64,000 nucleotides of DNA, taken from NCBI GenBank assembly GCA_028868855.1, contig JAGWTR010000007.1, positions 1 through 64,000 on the forward strand, read 5' to 3'. Position numbers and translations under genes: made by a program. Under the pieces are notes generated by a model. It did not search any database and was not told the DNA's origin. It was given only the letters and a program-made list of their open reading frames with translations. Positions 47,596-59,013 of this stretch are shown piece by piece; within the stretch, counting starts at the first letter, position 1; each line of letters begins with the position of its first letter. This stretch comes from Burkholderiales bacterium (GTDB taxonomy: Bacteria > Pseudomonadota > Gammaproteobacteria > Burkholderiales > Burkholderiaceae_C).

Positions 47596-49482
47596 GTGCA
47601 ACTCCGCCCCAACGCCGCGCCCAGCGCCTCGCAACTCGCCGCCTTGACATTGGGGGCGATCGGTGTCGTCTATGGCGACATCGGGACGAGCCCGCTCTAT
47701 GCGCTCAAGGAAGTCTTTGCGCACGGGCATTTGCCCGTCAATGCGGAGAGCATTTTCGGCATCCTGTCGATCGTGTTCTGGGCCTTGACGATCATCGTGT
47801 CGCTCAAATACGTGACGCTGATCCTGCGGGCCGACAACAACGGGGAAGGAGGCCTGATCGCCATGCTGGCGCTGGCATCCACCGCAGTGAAGGATCGGCC
47901 GGTATTGCGGCAAATTTTGTTGGGGGTTGGCATTTTCGGCACCGCCATATTCTTTGGCGACGGGGTCATCACACCGGCCATCTCGGTGCTGTCCGCCGTC
48001 GAGGGCATGGAGGTGGCAGCACCGGGGCTCAACCACTTCGTGGTGCCCATCACACTGGTCGTGCTGACGTTGCTGTTCATGGTGCAAAAGCACGGCACCG
48101 GAGGCATTGGCAAATTCTTCGGCCCGATCATGACGGTGTGGTGCCTCGTGCTAGCGCTGCTGGGCGTGGTGCACATTCACGAAAATCCCCAGGTTCTGTT
48201 CGCCCTGAGCCCACACTACGCCATCAGCTTCATCCACGACCATCCCAAACTAGCGTTCATCTCACTGGGCGCCGTGGTGCTTTGCGCCACCGGGGCCGAA
48301 GCGCTCTATGCGGACATGGGGCATTTCGGCAAGAAGCCCATCCGCCTGGCCTGGTTCGGGCTGGTCATGCCTGCCTTGGTCCTGAACTACTTCGGCCAAG
48401 GAGCCATGCTTCTGCAGCACCCCGAAAACATCGGCAACCCTTTTTTTGAAATGGCCCCCCAGTGGGCGCTGTACCCCCTGGTGATCCTGGCCACCTTTGC
48501 CACGGTGATTGCCTCGCAGGCCTTGATCTCGGCGGCGTTTTCGGTCACCAAGCAAGTCATCCAGCTGGGCTACCTGCCGCGCCTGCGCATCCTGCACACG
48601 TCCATCAAGGAAACCGGCCAGATCTACATCCCCTTCGTGAACTGGGGGCTGTACGCCTGCATCGTGCTGGCCGTGGTGTTCTTTGGCTCCAGCACCAAAC
48701 TGGCCGCCGCCTACGGCATCACCGTCACCATCGACATGCTCATCACCACGGTGATGACCTTCTTCGTGATCCGCTTTGCCTGGAGGCTCAGCCTGCTGCT
48801 GTGCATCTTTGCCACCGGATTTTTCTTCGTGATCGACGCCATGTTCTTTGGCGCCAATGCCATCAAGGTGATTGACGGCGGCTGGTTTCCGCTGCTGATC
48901 GGCGCGGTCATGTTCATGCTGATGATGACCTGGAAGCAAGGTCGCGCATTGCTCAGCGAACGACTGCGCACGGATTCGATCGATCTGCACCCCTTCCTGG
49001 ACGCGGTGTTCTCCAGTCCGCCCATGAGGGTCTCGGGCACGGCCGTGTTTCTTAATGCCGATGCGGGCACTACCCCCAACGCCTTGCTGCACAACCTCAA
49101 GCACAACAAGGTCTTGCACGAGCAAAATCTGTTCGTCACCGTCAAATCGCATGAAGTGCCCTGGGTCGAGCTGAAGGACCGCATCGAGATCGAGGACCTG
49201 GGCAACCACTGCTGGCAAATCATGCTGCATTACGGTTTCAAGAACGAGCCCGATGTGCCCAAGGCACTCAAGCTGCTCAAGGAGCATGGCGTGACGATCG
49301 AAGACATGGAAACCAGCTACTTCCTGTCACGCGACATCGTGATCCCGACCATTGGCAGCGGCATGGCGCCCTGGCGGGAAAAACTGTTTGCCAGCATGCA
49401 TCGCAACGCCTCTGGTGCGGCCGATTTCTTGAGCCTGCCCACCAACCGGGTGATCGAAATGGGCTCCAAGGTCGAGATCTGA
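47596..49482 (+). CDS. kup: Kup-type low-affinity potassium uptake protein
   Basis: A membrane protein of 628 residues starting at GTG 47596 (the only suitable start, just before [20 protein letters not shown]). About twelve transmembrane helices are followed by a cytoplasmic C-terminal domain with [15 protein letters not shown] and the end [13 protein letters not shown]. It imports K+ by proton symport. The position between gshA and gshB suggests a shared transcript; glutathione controls other K+ efflux channels in proteobacteria, but a link with Kup is only inference. Confidence 0.96.
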   Translation: MQLRPNAAPSASQLAALTLGAIGVVYGDIGTSPLYALKEVFAHGHLPVNAESIFGILSIVFWALTIIVSLKYVTLILRADNNGEGGLIAMLALASTAVKDRPVLRQILLGVGIFGTAIFFGDGVITPAISVLSAVEGMEVAAPGLNHFVVPITLVVLTLLFMVQKHGTGGIGKFFGPIMTVWCLVLALLGVVHIHENPQVLFALSPHYAISFIHDHPKLAFISLGAVVLCATGAEALYADMGHFGKKPIRLAWFGLVMPALVLNYFGQGAMLLQHPENIGNPFFEMAPQWALYPLVILATFATVIASQALISAAFSVTKQVIQLGYLPRLRILHTSIKETGQIYIPFVNWGLYACIVLAVVFFGSSTKLAAAYGITVTIDMLITTVMTFFVIRFAWRLSLLLCIFATGFFFVIDAMFFGANAIKVIDGGWFPLLIGAVMFMLMMTWKQGRALLSERLRTDSIDLHPFLDAVFSSPPMRVSGTAVFLNADAGTTPNALLHNLKHNKVLHEQNLFVTVKSHEVPWVELKDRIEIEDLGNHCWQIMLHYGFKNEPDVPKALKLLKEHGVTIEDMETSYFLSRDIVIPTIGSGMAPWREKLFASMHRNASGAADFLSLPTNRVIEMGSKVEI

Positions 49483-49550
49483 GCCCCCTCCTGTCGCCAC
49501 TGCGCCGCATCAGCCAGGACACCTCACTGGCGGCGGTATCGGCCGGCTTT

Positions 49551-50693
49551 GTGGCGACGCTGGTGGGCTTCACCAGCACGATCGCGCTGATCTTCCAGGC
49601 GGCCCGAGCCCTGAACGCCACCCCGGAGCAGATCACTTCATGGGTCTGGGCCCTGGGCATCGGCATGGGGCTGACCACACTGGGCCTATCACTGCGCTCG
49701 CGCGCGCCCATCCTCATCACCTGGTCTACCCCAGGTGCGGCGGTGATCGCCACCTCCGCCGCCGGCGTCAGCCTGCCCGAAGCCGTGGGCGCCTTTGTGG
49801 CCTGCGGCGTGCTGATGGGCTTGTCCGGCGTGACAGGGCTGTTTGAGCGCCTGATGAACCGCATCCCCGTGGCGCTGGCGTCGGCCTTGCTGGCGGGCAT
49901 CCTGGCCAAATTCGCGCTATTGGCATTCGCCGCCACCACGGTGCAACCGACGCTGGTGCTGACCATGTTTGCCGCCTACGTGGTGGGTCGCCGTTGGTGG
50001 CCACGCTACGCGGTGCTGGGCGTGCTGCTGGTGGGCATGCTGGTGGCCGCATGGCAGGGCCAGCTGCACCATCAGGATTTGCACTGGCGCCTGGCCCAAC
50101 CGGTCTTCGTGATGCCGCAGTGGTCCTGGCACGCCATCATCGGCATGGGCATCCCGCTGTTCATCGTGACCATGGCCTCGCAGGCGGTGCCCGGGGTGTC
50201 GGCCATCCGGGTGGCCGGCTACCAAACGCCGGTGTCGTCCTTGATGAGCTGGTCAGGCGTGGCCACCGTGCTGCTGGCGCCGTTTGGCGGCTACACCTTC
50301 AATCTGGCGGCCATCACGGCAGCCATCGTGCTCAGCCCGCATGCGCATGCGGACGCCGCCAAACGCTATACCGCTGCCATCATGTCCGGCTTGTTCTACA
50401 TCGTCATGGGTCTGCTGGGCGGGGCCGTGGCTGGCGTGCTGGCGGCCTTTCCGGCGGCCTTCGTCATGGGGGTGGCGGGGCTGGCCCTGCTGGGCACCAT
50501 CGGCGGTGGCTTGGCCGTGGCACTGCGCGACGAGCACCACCGCGAAGCTGCCCTGATCACCTTCCTGGTGACCTTGTCCGGCATGAGCCTGCTGGGCATC
50601 AGCTCGGCCTTTTGGGGCCTGGTCGCGGGCACGCTGGCCTTATTGGTGCAACACTTCAGGGCGCCCGAACCCGATCCTACCGACTCACCATGA
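49551..50693 (+). CDS. benE: BenE-family benzoate/H+ symporter
   Basis: A membrane protein of 380 residues from the first canonical start, GTG 49551, with about twelve hydrophobic helices and the BenE marks LITWSTPGAAVIAT, AFVACGVLMGLSGVTGLF and GYTFNLAAITAAIVLSPHAH. The family normally has some 20 more residues before VATLVGFTS, and the frame upstream encodes them (LRRISQDTSLAAVSAGF) back to a CTG at 49479 that overlaps the kup stop, without ATG, GTG or TTG. The true start may thus be non-canonical. It overlaps gshB by four bases. The substrate may be another aromatic acid. Confidence 0.9.
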   Translation: MATLVGFTSTIALIFQAARALNATPEQITSWVWALGIGMGLTTLGLSLRSRAPILITWSTPGAAVIATSAAGVSLPEAVGAFVACGVLMGLSGVTGLFERLMNRIPVALASALLAGILAKFALLAFAATTVQPTLVLTMFAAYVVGRRWWPRYAVLGVLLVGMLVAAWQGQLHHQDLHWRLAQPVFVMPQWSWHAIIGMGIPLFIVTMASQAVPGVSAIRVAGYQTPVSSLMSWSGVATVLLAPFGGYTFNLAAITAAIVLSPHAHADAAKRYTAAIMSGLFYIVMGLLGGAVAGVLAAFPAAFVMGVAGLALLGTIGGGLAVALRDEHHREAALITFLVTLSGMSLLGISSAFWGLVAGTLALLVQHFRAPEPDPTDSP

Positions 50694-51637
50694 ACATTCT
50701 CTTCATTGCCGACCCCCTGGAAAGCTTCAAGGTCTACAAGGACAGCACCTTCGCGATGATGCGTGAAGCGGCTCGCCGCGGCCATCAGGTGTGGGCCTGT
50801 GAACAGCCCGATGTCACGTGGCAGCGCGGCGGCATGGTGCAGGCCAAGGCGCGTCACATCGAGCTGACCGGCCTGGCCGATGAATGGTTCTACGTCAAGA
50901 CCACCGACACGGTCGCGCTGGCCGACATGGGCGCCGTGATGATGCGCAAGGACCCGCCCTTTGACACCGAATACCTCTACACCACGCACCTGCTGACCCA
51001 GGCCGCGCGCGAAGGTGCCCGAGTTTTCAATCGACCCCAGGCCTTGCGCGAACACCCCGAAAAACTCGCCATCCTGGAGTTTCCGGAGTTCATCGCGCCC
51101 ACCCTGGTCACCTGCAACATCCAGGCGGTGCGGGCCTTTCACGCCACCCACCGCGACATCATCCTCAAGCCGCTGGACGGCATGGGCGGCGCGGGCATCT
51201 TCCGGGTACGCGAGGACGGCTTGAACCTGGGCAGCATCACCGAGACGCTGACCCGCGACGGCACACAAACCATCATGGTGCAAGGCTTTCTGCCCGCCAT
51301 CGCGCAAGGCGACAAGCGCGTGTTGGTGATTGATGGCGAACCCGTGCCTCATGCCCTGGCCCGCATTCCGCAAGGCGGCGAGGTGCGCGGTAATCTGGCA
51401 GCCGGCGGCCTGGGCGTCGCCCAACCGTTGACCGACAAGGACTGGCACATTGCGCGCACACTGGGCCCCATCCTGGCCGCACGCGGTCTCTTGCTGGTGG
51501 GGCTGGACATCATTGGCGAGCACCTCACCGAGATCAACGTGACCAGCCCGACTTGCTTTCAGGAAATCACACAGCAGACGGGGTTTGACGTGGCCGCGCG
51601 CTTCATCGACGCGCTGGAGGCCCGCCTCAGCGTTTGA
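50690..51637 (+). CDS. gshB: Glutathione synthetase
   Basis: An ATP-grasp enzyme of 315 residues that adds glycine to gamma-glutamylcysteine. Marks are MNILFIADPLESFKVYKDST, RKDPPFDTEYLYTTHLLT, DIILKPLDGMGGAGIFRV, RIPQGGEVRGNLAAGG and TEINVTSPTC. Length equals E. coli GshB (316). ATG 50690 overlaps the benE stop (ATGA). It converges on a response-regulator gene with an 11-base overlap of the 3' ends. In many Burkholderiales gshB leads into the EIIA-HPr-EI genes; here it does not. Confidence 0.97.
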   Translation: MNILFIADPLESFKVYKDSTFAMMREAARRGHQVWACEQPDVTWQRGGMVQAKARHIELTGLADEWFYVKTTDTVALADMGAVMMRKDPPFDTEYLYTTHLLTQAAREGARVFNRPQALREHPEKLAILEFPEFIAPTLVTCNIQAVRAFHATHRDIILKPLDGMGGAGIFRVREDGLNLGSITETLTRDGTQTIMVQGFLPAIAQGDKRVLVIDGEPVPHALARIPQGGEVRGNLAAGGLGVAQPLTDKDWHIARTLGPILAARGLLLVGLDIIGEHLTEINVTSPTCFQEITQQTGFDVAARFIDALEARLSV

Positions 51638-52319
51638 AGGTCTCGTCGAGCAAGCCCAGGCGATTGGCCTCAAACACGGCCTCGCTGCGCGAATGCACGG
51701 CCAGCTTGCCATACAGTTTTTTGATGTGCGTCTGCACAGTGTGCACGGACACGCCTTGCAGACGAGCGATCTCGGCATAGGCCAGCCCGCGCGCGATGTG
51801 TTGCAGCACCTCTTGCTCGCGTGGTGACAAGGCCACCGCTGGGGCGGGTGCCGCCTCAAGACCAGAAGGTGTCGTTGTGGAGGCTGGCCGCATGCGCAAC
51901 AACAGGTGCCGCGCGATCATGGGTGAAATAGGCGAGGCGCCGCGTTTGACGGCCAGCAAGGTTTCGGCGATGTCAGCGGCTTCATCGTCCTTGTGGACAT
52001 AGCCCACCGCGCCAGCTTCGATGCTGGCCACCACGTTCATCTCGTCCCCGAACATGGACACCACCAACATGTCGCACCGAGGCCAGTGGCGACGCACTTC
52101 GCGCATCAAGCTCAAGCCGCTGCCGTCGGGCAAGCCCAGATCAACCAGCAGCAAGTCTGCGCCCTGTCTGGCAAACCAGCCCCGCGCAGCAGCCAGCGTC
52201 ATGAACGAAGCTGCCAGGGTCAACTGGGGATGGGCATTGATGCTCGTCGCCAGAAACTCGGCGGTCTGTGGGTTGTCTTCCACCACCACCACCGTCAAAC
52301 GCTCATGGGCCTCATTCAT
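51627..52319 (-). CDS. LuxR/NarL-family response regulator
   Basis: A protein of 230 residues. The receiver domain shows VVVVEDNPQTAEFLAT (acidic pair), the phospho-acceptor Asp in LLLVDLGLPDGSG, and the conserved Ser and Lys (LVVSMFGDEM and GYVHKDD). The C-terminal helix-turn-helix is LSPREQEVLQHIARGLAYAE through VSVHTVQTHIKKLYGKL. The gene starts within the end of the upstream histidine kinase gene, with an eight-base overlap, so both form a two-component system. The target genes are unknown; its 3' end overlaps that of gshB. Confidence 0.94.
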   Translation of the reverse strand: MNEAHERLTVVVVEDNPQTAEFLATSINAHPQLTLAASFMTLAAARGWFARQGADLLLVDLGLPDGSGLSLMREVRRHWPRCDMLVVSMFGDEMNVVASIEAGAVGYVHKDDEAADIAETLLAVKRGASPISPMIARHLLLRMRPASTTTPSGLEAAPAPAVALSPREQEVLQHIARGLAYAEIARLQGVSVHTVQTHIKKLYGKLAVHSRSEAVFEANRLGLLDETFKR

Positions 52320-54213
52320 CCTGGACTTTCATTGGCAAGGTCAATCGCACGTCGTGGCCCCCTTCATCCGGGCTGAAAAACTCAATGCCCGCGCCAATCG
52401 CACCGGCGCGCCCGCGCATGATCTGTAAACCGTGCCCGTGTGGGCCTTCGCTCGACCCCGCCACACCCCGCCCATCATCGTGCAACACCAACAGCAGGTG
52501 ATCGCCCAGGTTGCGCGCACGCAGCGTGATCTCCTTGGCCCCGGCATGCTGCAAAACGTTGGACAAGGCCTCGAACAGAATGTATTGCAGCTGGCGCAAG
52601 GCCGCTTGGGTGCCCCCCGGCCAATCGGGTAGATCGTCCACGTCCCAGTTCAAATGCAAGCCCGCCGCCTTGAGGCGCGGCGTCATGCGAAAGCGCAAAC
52701 TGGCCAGCAGGCCCACCACATCGCCATGCGGCATCGACATCGCATCAATCGACAACTTGAGCTGGTCCAGCGACTCGCGCAAGGTGCGCGTCACCAGGGG
52801 CAGGTCAACAGGCTGTTGCGTGATCGGGCTCAACTGGCGCAAGGCCGTGGTCAAGTGGGCGCCGACGCCATCGTGCATGTCACGCAAGATGCGCGAGCGC
52901 TCGGCCGACACGGCTTGCGCCTGTTCCAGCGCAGCCACGCGTTGAAAGCTGAGCCGCAACTCGGCCTCCCGGCGCTCGACTCGGTCCGCCAGCTCCTGGT
53001 TCAACGTGTCCAGTGTGCGACGCGACCTGGCATAGTCCCCCGCGACAATGAAGGCCATGCAGGTCACCTGCACGACGACGGTATAGGGGAGGATATAGAC
53101 CGCATCAAAGGGCAGATGGTTGAGTTGCAGCAGCACATCGTGTACCGCCGGAGGAACGGTCACCATGCTGCCAAACGCGAACAGATTCCTGTCGGGCAAA
53201 CGCACGCGATAGGCATGCCACATCGCGGCCAAAAAACCCACCATGGCGATGCCGTACATCATGGCGTAGGTCAGGCCCACCAGCGCCTGCGTGGGCGCCA
53301 AAGAAAATACTGCGGGAAACAGCAGGGCAAACCCAGCGATGAATCGCTCAAACCACAACCAGCGGCGCTCGGCAAAACGCAGAAAAAACAGAGTCAGGGA
53401 CAACTGGGACCACACGAGCGCCGCGAAGGTCACGATGTCCCAGACATACAAATTCAAAAAGGCCTCGGGCACGATGGTGGCCGAAACACCCACGCCCCAA
53501 AGAATCGCCGCCTGCCCGACAAAGCCAAAGGCGACCTGGCTTCGATCACGCAGCCACAGCACCACCAGAAACGCGCCCAGCATCCCCAAGCCCACGTTGG
53601 CCGCATGCACGCCCAGCACCTGAACCCACCAACGACTGCTATACAGCTGCGACAAGGCCTGTGACGGCCCCACCCACACCCGTGACAGCCCCAACCCAGA
53701 TTGAACAAAGTAGTTGCCGCGCACCCGGATCAACACCGTGTTGTCGCCAGCCTTCCATACACTGGACGGCACCCGAAACAGCAGGGGCGTGTACCAATTT
53801 CGGGTCACGGGGGTGTCCATCGAGCCCGAGTAACCCAGCGACACGCCATTGAGCCAAACCTCGGCGTTCATGCTGGCGCGCGGCAAGTACACCGCCCAGG
53901 ATTGCCGGGGCAGATCGGACACAGGCACCTTCAGGCGATACCACCGCGTGTCTGGCAGAGGGCCCCTCGTCTGCGTCCATCGGTGAGGCAAGCTCACTGG
54001 CTGCCAGTTGGCCCCCTCGTCGGGCGGCGTGGCCGAAGACGACGCCAGCACCTCGGCCTCGGCCAACGCCAGCACCCCCGCCTGCACCTCACGCAGGCCC
54101 GGTGAAAAAGACCATAACCACTGCACGCCAGCCAGCGCCAACGCGGCCGCCAGCCCCCACAAGGCGACGGAGCGGCGAGAACGACAGCGGCAAGCAAGGG
54201 CAAATGAAGGCAT
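52312..54213 (-). CDS. Membrane histidine kinase with 7TM sensor (HisKA_3)
   Basis: A protein of 633 residues. A signal/anchor segment is followed by a periplasmic beta-rich domain (WYRLKVPVSDLPRQSWAVYL and VWLNGVSLGYSG) of carbohydrate-binding or 7TMR-DISM type, then about seven transmembrane helices (residues 195-380), a coiled coil and a kinase core. The phosphorylated histidine is H447 in RDMHDGVGAHL, and the ATPase part has FEALSNVLQHAGAKEI and LVLHDDGRGV. It pairs with the overlapping LuxR-type regulator. The sensed ligand is unknown; the extracellular domain suggests a small soluble compound. Confidence 0.92.
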   Translation of the reverse strand: MPSFALACRCRSRRSVALWGLAAALALAGVQWLWSFSPGLREVQAGVLALAEAEVLASSSATPPDEGANWQPVSLPHRWTQTRGPLPDTRWYRLKVPVSDLPRQSWAVYLPRASMNAEVWLNGVSLGYSGSMDTPVTRNWYTPLLFRVPSSVWKAGDNTVLIRVRGNYFVQSGLGLSRVWVGPSQALSQLYSSRWWVQVLGVHAANVGLGMLGAFLVVLWLRDRSQVAFGFVGQAAILWGVGVSATIVPEAFLNLYVWDIVTFAALVWSQLSLTLFFLRFAERRWLWFERFIAGFALLFPAVFSLAPTQALVGLTYAMMYGIAMVGFLAAMWHAYRVRLPDRNLFAFGSMVTVPPAVHDVLLQLNHLPFDAVYILPYTVVVQVTCMAFIVAGDYARSRRTLDTLNQELADRVERREAELRLSFQRVAALEQAQAVSAERSRILRDMHDGVGAHLTTALRQLSPITQQPVDLPLVTRTLRESLDQLKLSIDAMSMPHGDVVGLLASLRFRMTPRLKAAGLHLNWDVDDLPDWPGGTQAALRQLQYILFEALSNVLQHAGAKEITLRARNLGDHLLLVLHDDGRGVAGSSEGPHGHGLQIMRGRAGAIGAGIEFFSPDEGGHDVRLTLPMKVQDE

Positions 54214-54278
54214 GGAGCGCCATTGTGCGGTCCCAGGCGCGACAATAGAGGGTTAAACAATCGCGAGCACTCAAACGA

Positions 54279-56180
<1,902 letters not shown>

Positions 56181-56184
56181 ACAA

Positions 56185-57987
56185 TCAGGCCGCGACCGAC
56201 ACCATCTGGCCGTGGCCCGAGGTGGTCAGCGCGGCAAACAACTCAGTCCATGTTTGCTCCGGGTCATCGCTGCTCAAGACCGGCTCCAGCAGTGCCGCCA
56301 GACGTCGTGTATCGGCGCGCAGCACGCGCTGCTTGACCGAGGCAATCTGCGAAGGGTGCATCGAGAAGCTGCGCAGCCCCATGGCCAGCAACAGCTCGGT
56401 GAATATCGGGTCGCCAGCCATCTCGCCGCACACGCTCACCGCCTTGCCCGCCGCACGCGCCTGGGCAATGATGGAGGACACCAAGTGCAGCACGGCTGGA
56501 TTCCAGGGGTCGTACAAATGCGCCACTGCCTCGTCAGCCCGGTCGATCGCCAGGGTGTACTGAATCAAGTCGTTGGTGCCGATGGAGAGGAAATCAAAAT
56601 GCCGCAAAAAAATCGGCAGGGTCAAGGCCGCTGCCGGCACCTCGATCATGGCGCCCACCTCACAGGCGCCGAACGGCTTGCCTGATTCGGTCAATTGGCG
56701 CTGCACATGGGCGATGTTTTCCAGGGTCTGGCGGATCTCGTGCAGGCTGGCCAGCATCGGAATCATGATCTTGACGGGGCCATGGTAGGCCGCCCGGTAC
56801 AAGGCCCGCAACTGACGGCGGAACATCCCGGGTTCGGACAGGCTCCAGCGAATGGCCCGCAAGCCCAGGGCCGGGTTCAACACCGACTCATGCCGCAACT
56901 CATTGGGCGACATCCCATCCAGAGGCTTGTCCGCACCGATGTCCACCGTGCGGATCGTCACCGGCAGCCCCTTCATGCCCTCGACCGCGCGGCGGTAAAC
57001 CTCGTACTGCTCCTCCTCGTCGGGGAGATTGTCTCGGCCCCGATTCATGAACAGAAACTCGCTGCGGAACAGCCCCACCCCCACGGCACCCGCTTCCAGG
57101 ACGGCCACGCCGTCTTCAGGCATTTCAATGTTGGCGATCAACTCGACGCGCTCGCCATCCAGGGTGACCGCCGGCGTGTGGCGCAAGCGCGCCAGGCGGC
57201 TGCGCTCCAGCTCGCTCTGCCGCTGCCGGAAGCGGTACTCCTCAAGCACGATCGGCGAGGGATCCACGATGACCAGACCCGCATCGCCGTCAATGATGAT
57301 GCAGTCGTCCTGGCGGATCAAGTTACTGGCCTGGCGGGCGCCCACAACGGCCGGAATGTCCATGCTGCGCGCCACGATAGCGGTGTGCGATGTCTTGCCG
57401 CCTACGTCGGTCACGAAGCCCTTGAACACGCTGCGCTTGAAGCTGAGCATGTCCGCCGGAGCGATGTCGCTGGCCACCAGCACCAGGGGCTCGTCGCCCC
57501 CAAAATCCTTGGCCCCTTCGGTCGTCCCGGGCATGGGCGATGGCGCCCCACGTGCCAGGGTGCGCAAAATGCGCTCGACCACCTGCTCCAGATCAGCCTT
57601 GCGTTCACGCAGATAGGGGTCTTCCATTTCGTCAAACTGACGCGCCAGCACTTCCAGCTGGGCTGACAGCGCCCATTCGGCGTTGTAGTGGCGCTTGCTG
57701 ATCCAGTCGGCTGTGGCCCCGATCAGGGCCTCGTCCTGCAGCAGCATCTGGTGCACATCCAGCAAAGCGGCCAGCTCGGAAGGTGCATCGCGGGGCAGAT
57801 CTCGTTTGAGCACATCAAACTCATGTGCCACCACATCGCGGGCCCTGATCATGCGAGCGATTTCCTCATCGACCAAGGCAGGGTCAATGAAATGGTGAGG
57901 CACGTCCACGCGGCTGGAGGCGACCAACACCGCCCGGCCAATGGCCACACCCCGTGAGACTGGCAAACCGAAAATCTGGATGCTCAT
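56185..57987 (-). CDS. ptsI: PTS enzyme I (phosphoenolpyruvate-protein phosphotransferase)
   Basis: A protein of 600 residues. The phosphorylated histidine is H201 in GGKTSHTAIVARS. PEP-binding parts are GLFRSEFLFMNR, DIGADKPLDGM and SIGTNDLIQYTLAIDRAD, and VCGEMAGDP near the end holds the catalytic Cys. It passes phosphate from PEP to HPr. The HPr and EIIA genes that usually precede it in Burkholderiales are not next to it: the upstream neighbour is the divergent olsB. In this group the PTS mainly has regulatory roles. Confidence 0.95.
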   Translation of the reverse strand: MSIQIFGLPVSRGVAIGRAVLVASSRVDVPHHFIDPALVDEEIARMIRARDVVAHEFDVLKRDLPRDAPSELAALLDVHQMLLQDEALIGATADWISKRHYNAEWALSAQLEVLARQFDEMEDPYLRERKADLEQVVERILRTLARGAPSPMPGTTEGAKDFGGDEPLVLVASDIAPADMLSFKRSVFKGFVTDVGGKTSHTAIVARSMDIPAVVGARQASNLIRQDDCIIIDGDAGLVIVDPSPIVLEEYRFRQRQSELERSRLARLRHTPAVTLDGERVELIANIEMPEDGVAVLEAGAVGVGLFRSEFLFMNRGRDNLPDEEEQYEVYRRAVEGMKGLPVTIRTVDIGADKPLDGMSPNELRHESVLNPALGLRAIRWSLSEPGMFRRQLRALYRAAYHGPVKIMIPMLASLHEIRQTLENIAHVQRQLTESGKPFGACEVGAMIEVPAAALTLPIFLRHFDFLSIGTNDLIQYTLAIDRADEAVAHLYDPWNPAVLHLVSSIIAQARAAGKAVSVCGEMAGDPIFTELLLAMGLRSFSMHPSQIASVKQRVLRADTRRLAALLEPVLSSDDPEQTWTELFAALTTSGHGQMVSVAA

Positions 57988-58138
57988 TCTTTGATGCTAC
58001 CAGTGCCAGCCCTGCCTGGGTCTGAGGATTTACATGGACCCTTGGTCACAGTTCCGTCATCTGACATTCACACCAGCGTCACCCCCCGCAGCAACACTGA
58101 CTCCCATTGTTCATTGACCCTTGCCAGGAGAGCCGACC

Positions 58139-58972
58139 ATGCGGGACTTGCCCATGCCCACGCTGCCCATTGCCGATCTGCGCCCCACCTTGTCGGCCGA
58201 TCGCGCCGCGCGGAGGTCACTTCACCCAAGCCCACCACAGCCCCTGGAAATCGTTTGGGCACGCACTGAAGAAGATGTTCTCGCGGCCCAGCGCCTGAGG
58301 TACCGGGTTTTCGCCGAAGAAATGGGAGCGCGCCTGAGCGTGCCCAGCGGCACCCCAAAAGGCCATGACGTTGACCTGTTCGACCCCTATTGCGAGCACC
58401 TGCTGGTGCGCCTGTCCAGCCGGAACGGACAGCCCGGCGAGGTCATCGGCACCTACCGCGTTCTGACCCCAGCCTCGGCAAAACGCGTGGGCGGCCTCTA
58501 CAGCGAAACCGAATTCGACCTGACCCGCCTGCGCAGCCTGCGCGGCAAGATGGTGGAACTGGGGCGCTCCTGTGTTCACCCCGACCACCGCCACGGCGGG
58601 GCCATCCTGGCACTGTGGGGTGCCCTGGCCGAATTCATGGTGCGCAACGACCTGGACACCATGATCGGCTGCGCCAGCATCAGCATGCGCGACGGCGGTC
58701 ACGTGGCCGCCAGCCTGTGGGAACAACTGCGCCACACCCACATGGCGCCCATCGAGCTGCAAGTCCGCCCTCGCCTGCCCCTGCCGGTGAACGACCTCGA
58801 CCGCCACCTGAACGTCGAAGCCCCGGCTTTGATCAAGGGCTACCTGCGCTGCGGTGCCAAAATCCTCGGTGCCCCGGCCTGGGATCCTGACTTCAACACC
58901 GCCGACCTGCCCATGCTCATGCGCATCGCCGAGCTACCCCCCCGTTACCGCCGCCATTTCCTGGGGGCCTGA
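58139..58972 (+). CDS. olsB: OlsB-type ornithine-acyl carrier protein N-acyltransferase (GNAT)
   Basis: A protein of 277 residues from ATG 58139, with AGGAGA upstream. The GNAT-like fold has VWARTEEDVLAAQRLRYRVFAEEMGA, the block DLFDPYCEHLLV, and VELGRSCVHPDHRHGGAI for acyl-group binding. OlsB transfers a 3-hydroxyacyl chain to ornithine, giving lyso-ornithine lipid, a phosphorus-free membrane lipid. No olsA gene is adjacent. Other N-acyl amino acid products are possible. The gene is divergent from ptsI. Confidence 0.85.
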   Translation: MRDLPMPTLPIADLRPTLSADRAARRSLHPSPPQPLEIVWARTEEDVLAAQRLRYRVFAEEMGARLSVPSGTPKGHDVDLFDPYCEHLLVRLSSRNGQPGEVIGTYRVLTPASAKRVGGLYSETEFDLTRLRSLRGKMVELGRSCVHPDHRHGGAILALWGALAEFMVRNDLDTMIGCASISMRDGGHVAASLWEQLRHTHMAPIELQVRPRLPLPVNDLDRHLNVEAPALIKGYLRCGAKILGAPAWDPDFNTADLPMLMRIAELPPRYRRHFLGA

Positions 58973-59013
58973 TCCAATCCGGCGTCGGCGCAAAGACGCA
59001 TAGACTGCGCCCC

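Noticed and set aside
50396-51859. 487-codon open frame opposite benE and gshB
   Set aside because: Antisense shadow; both sense genes are well supported and coupled.
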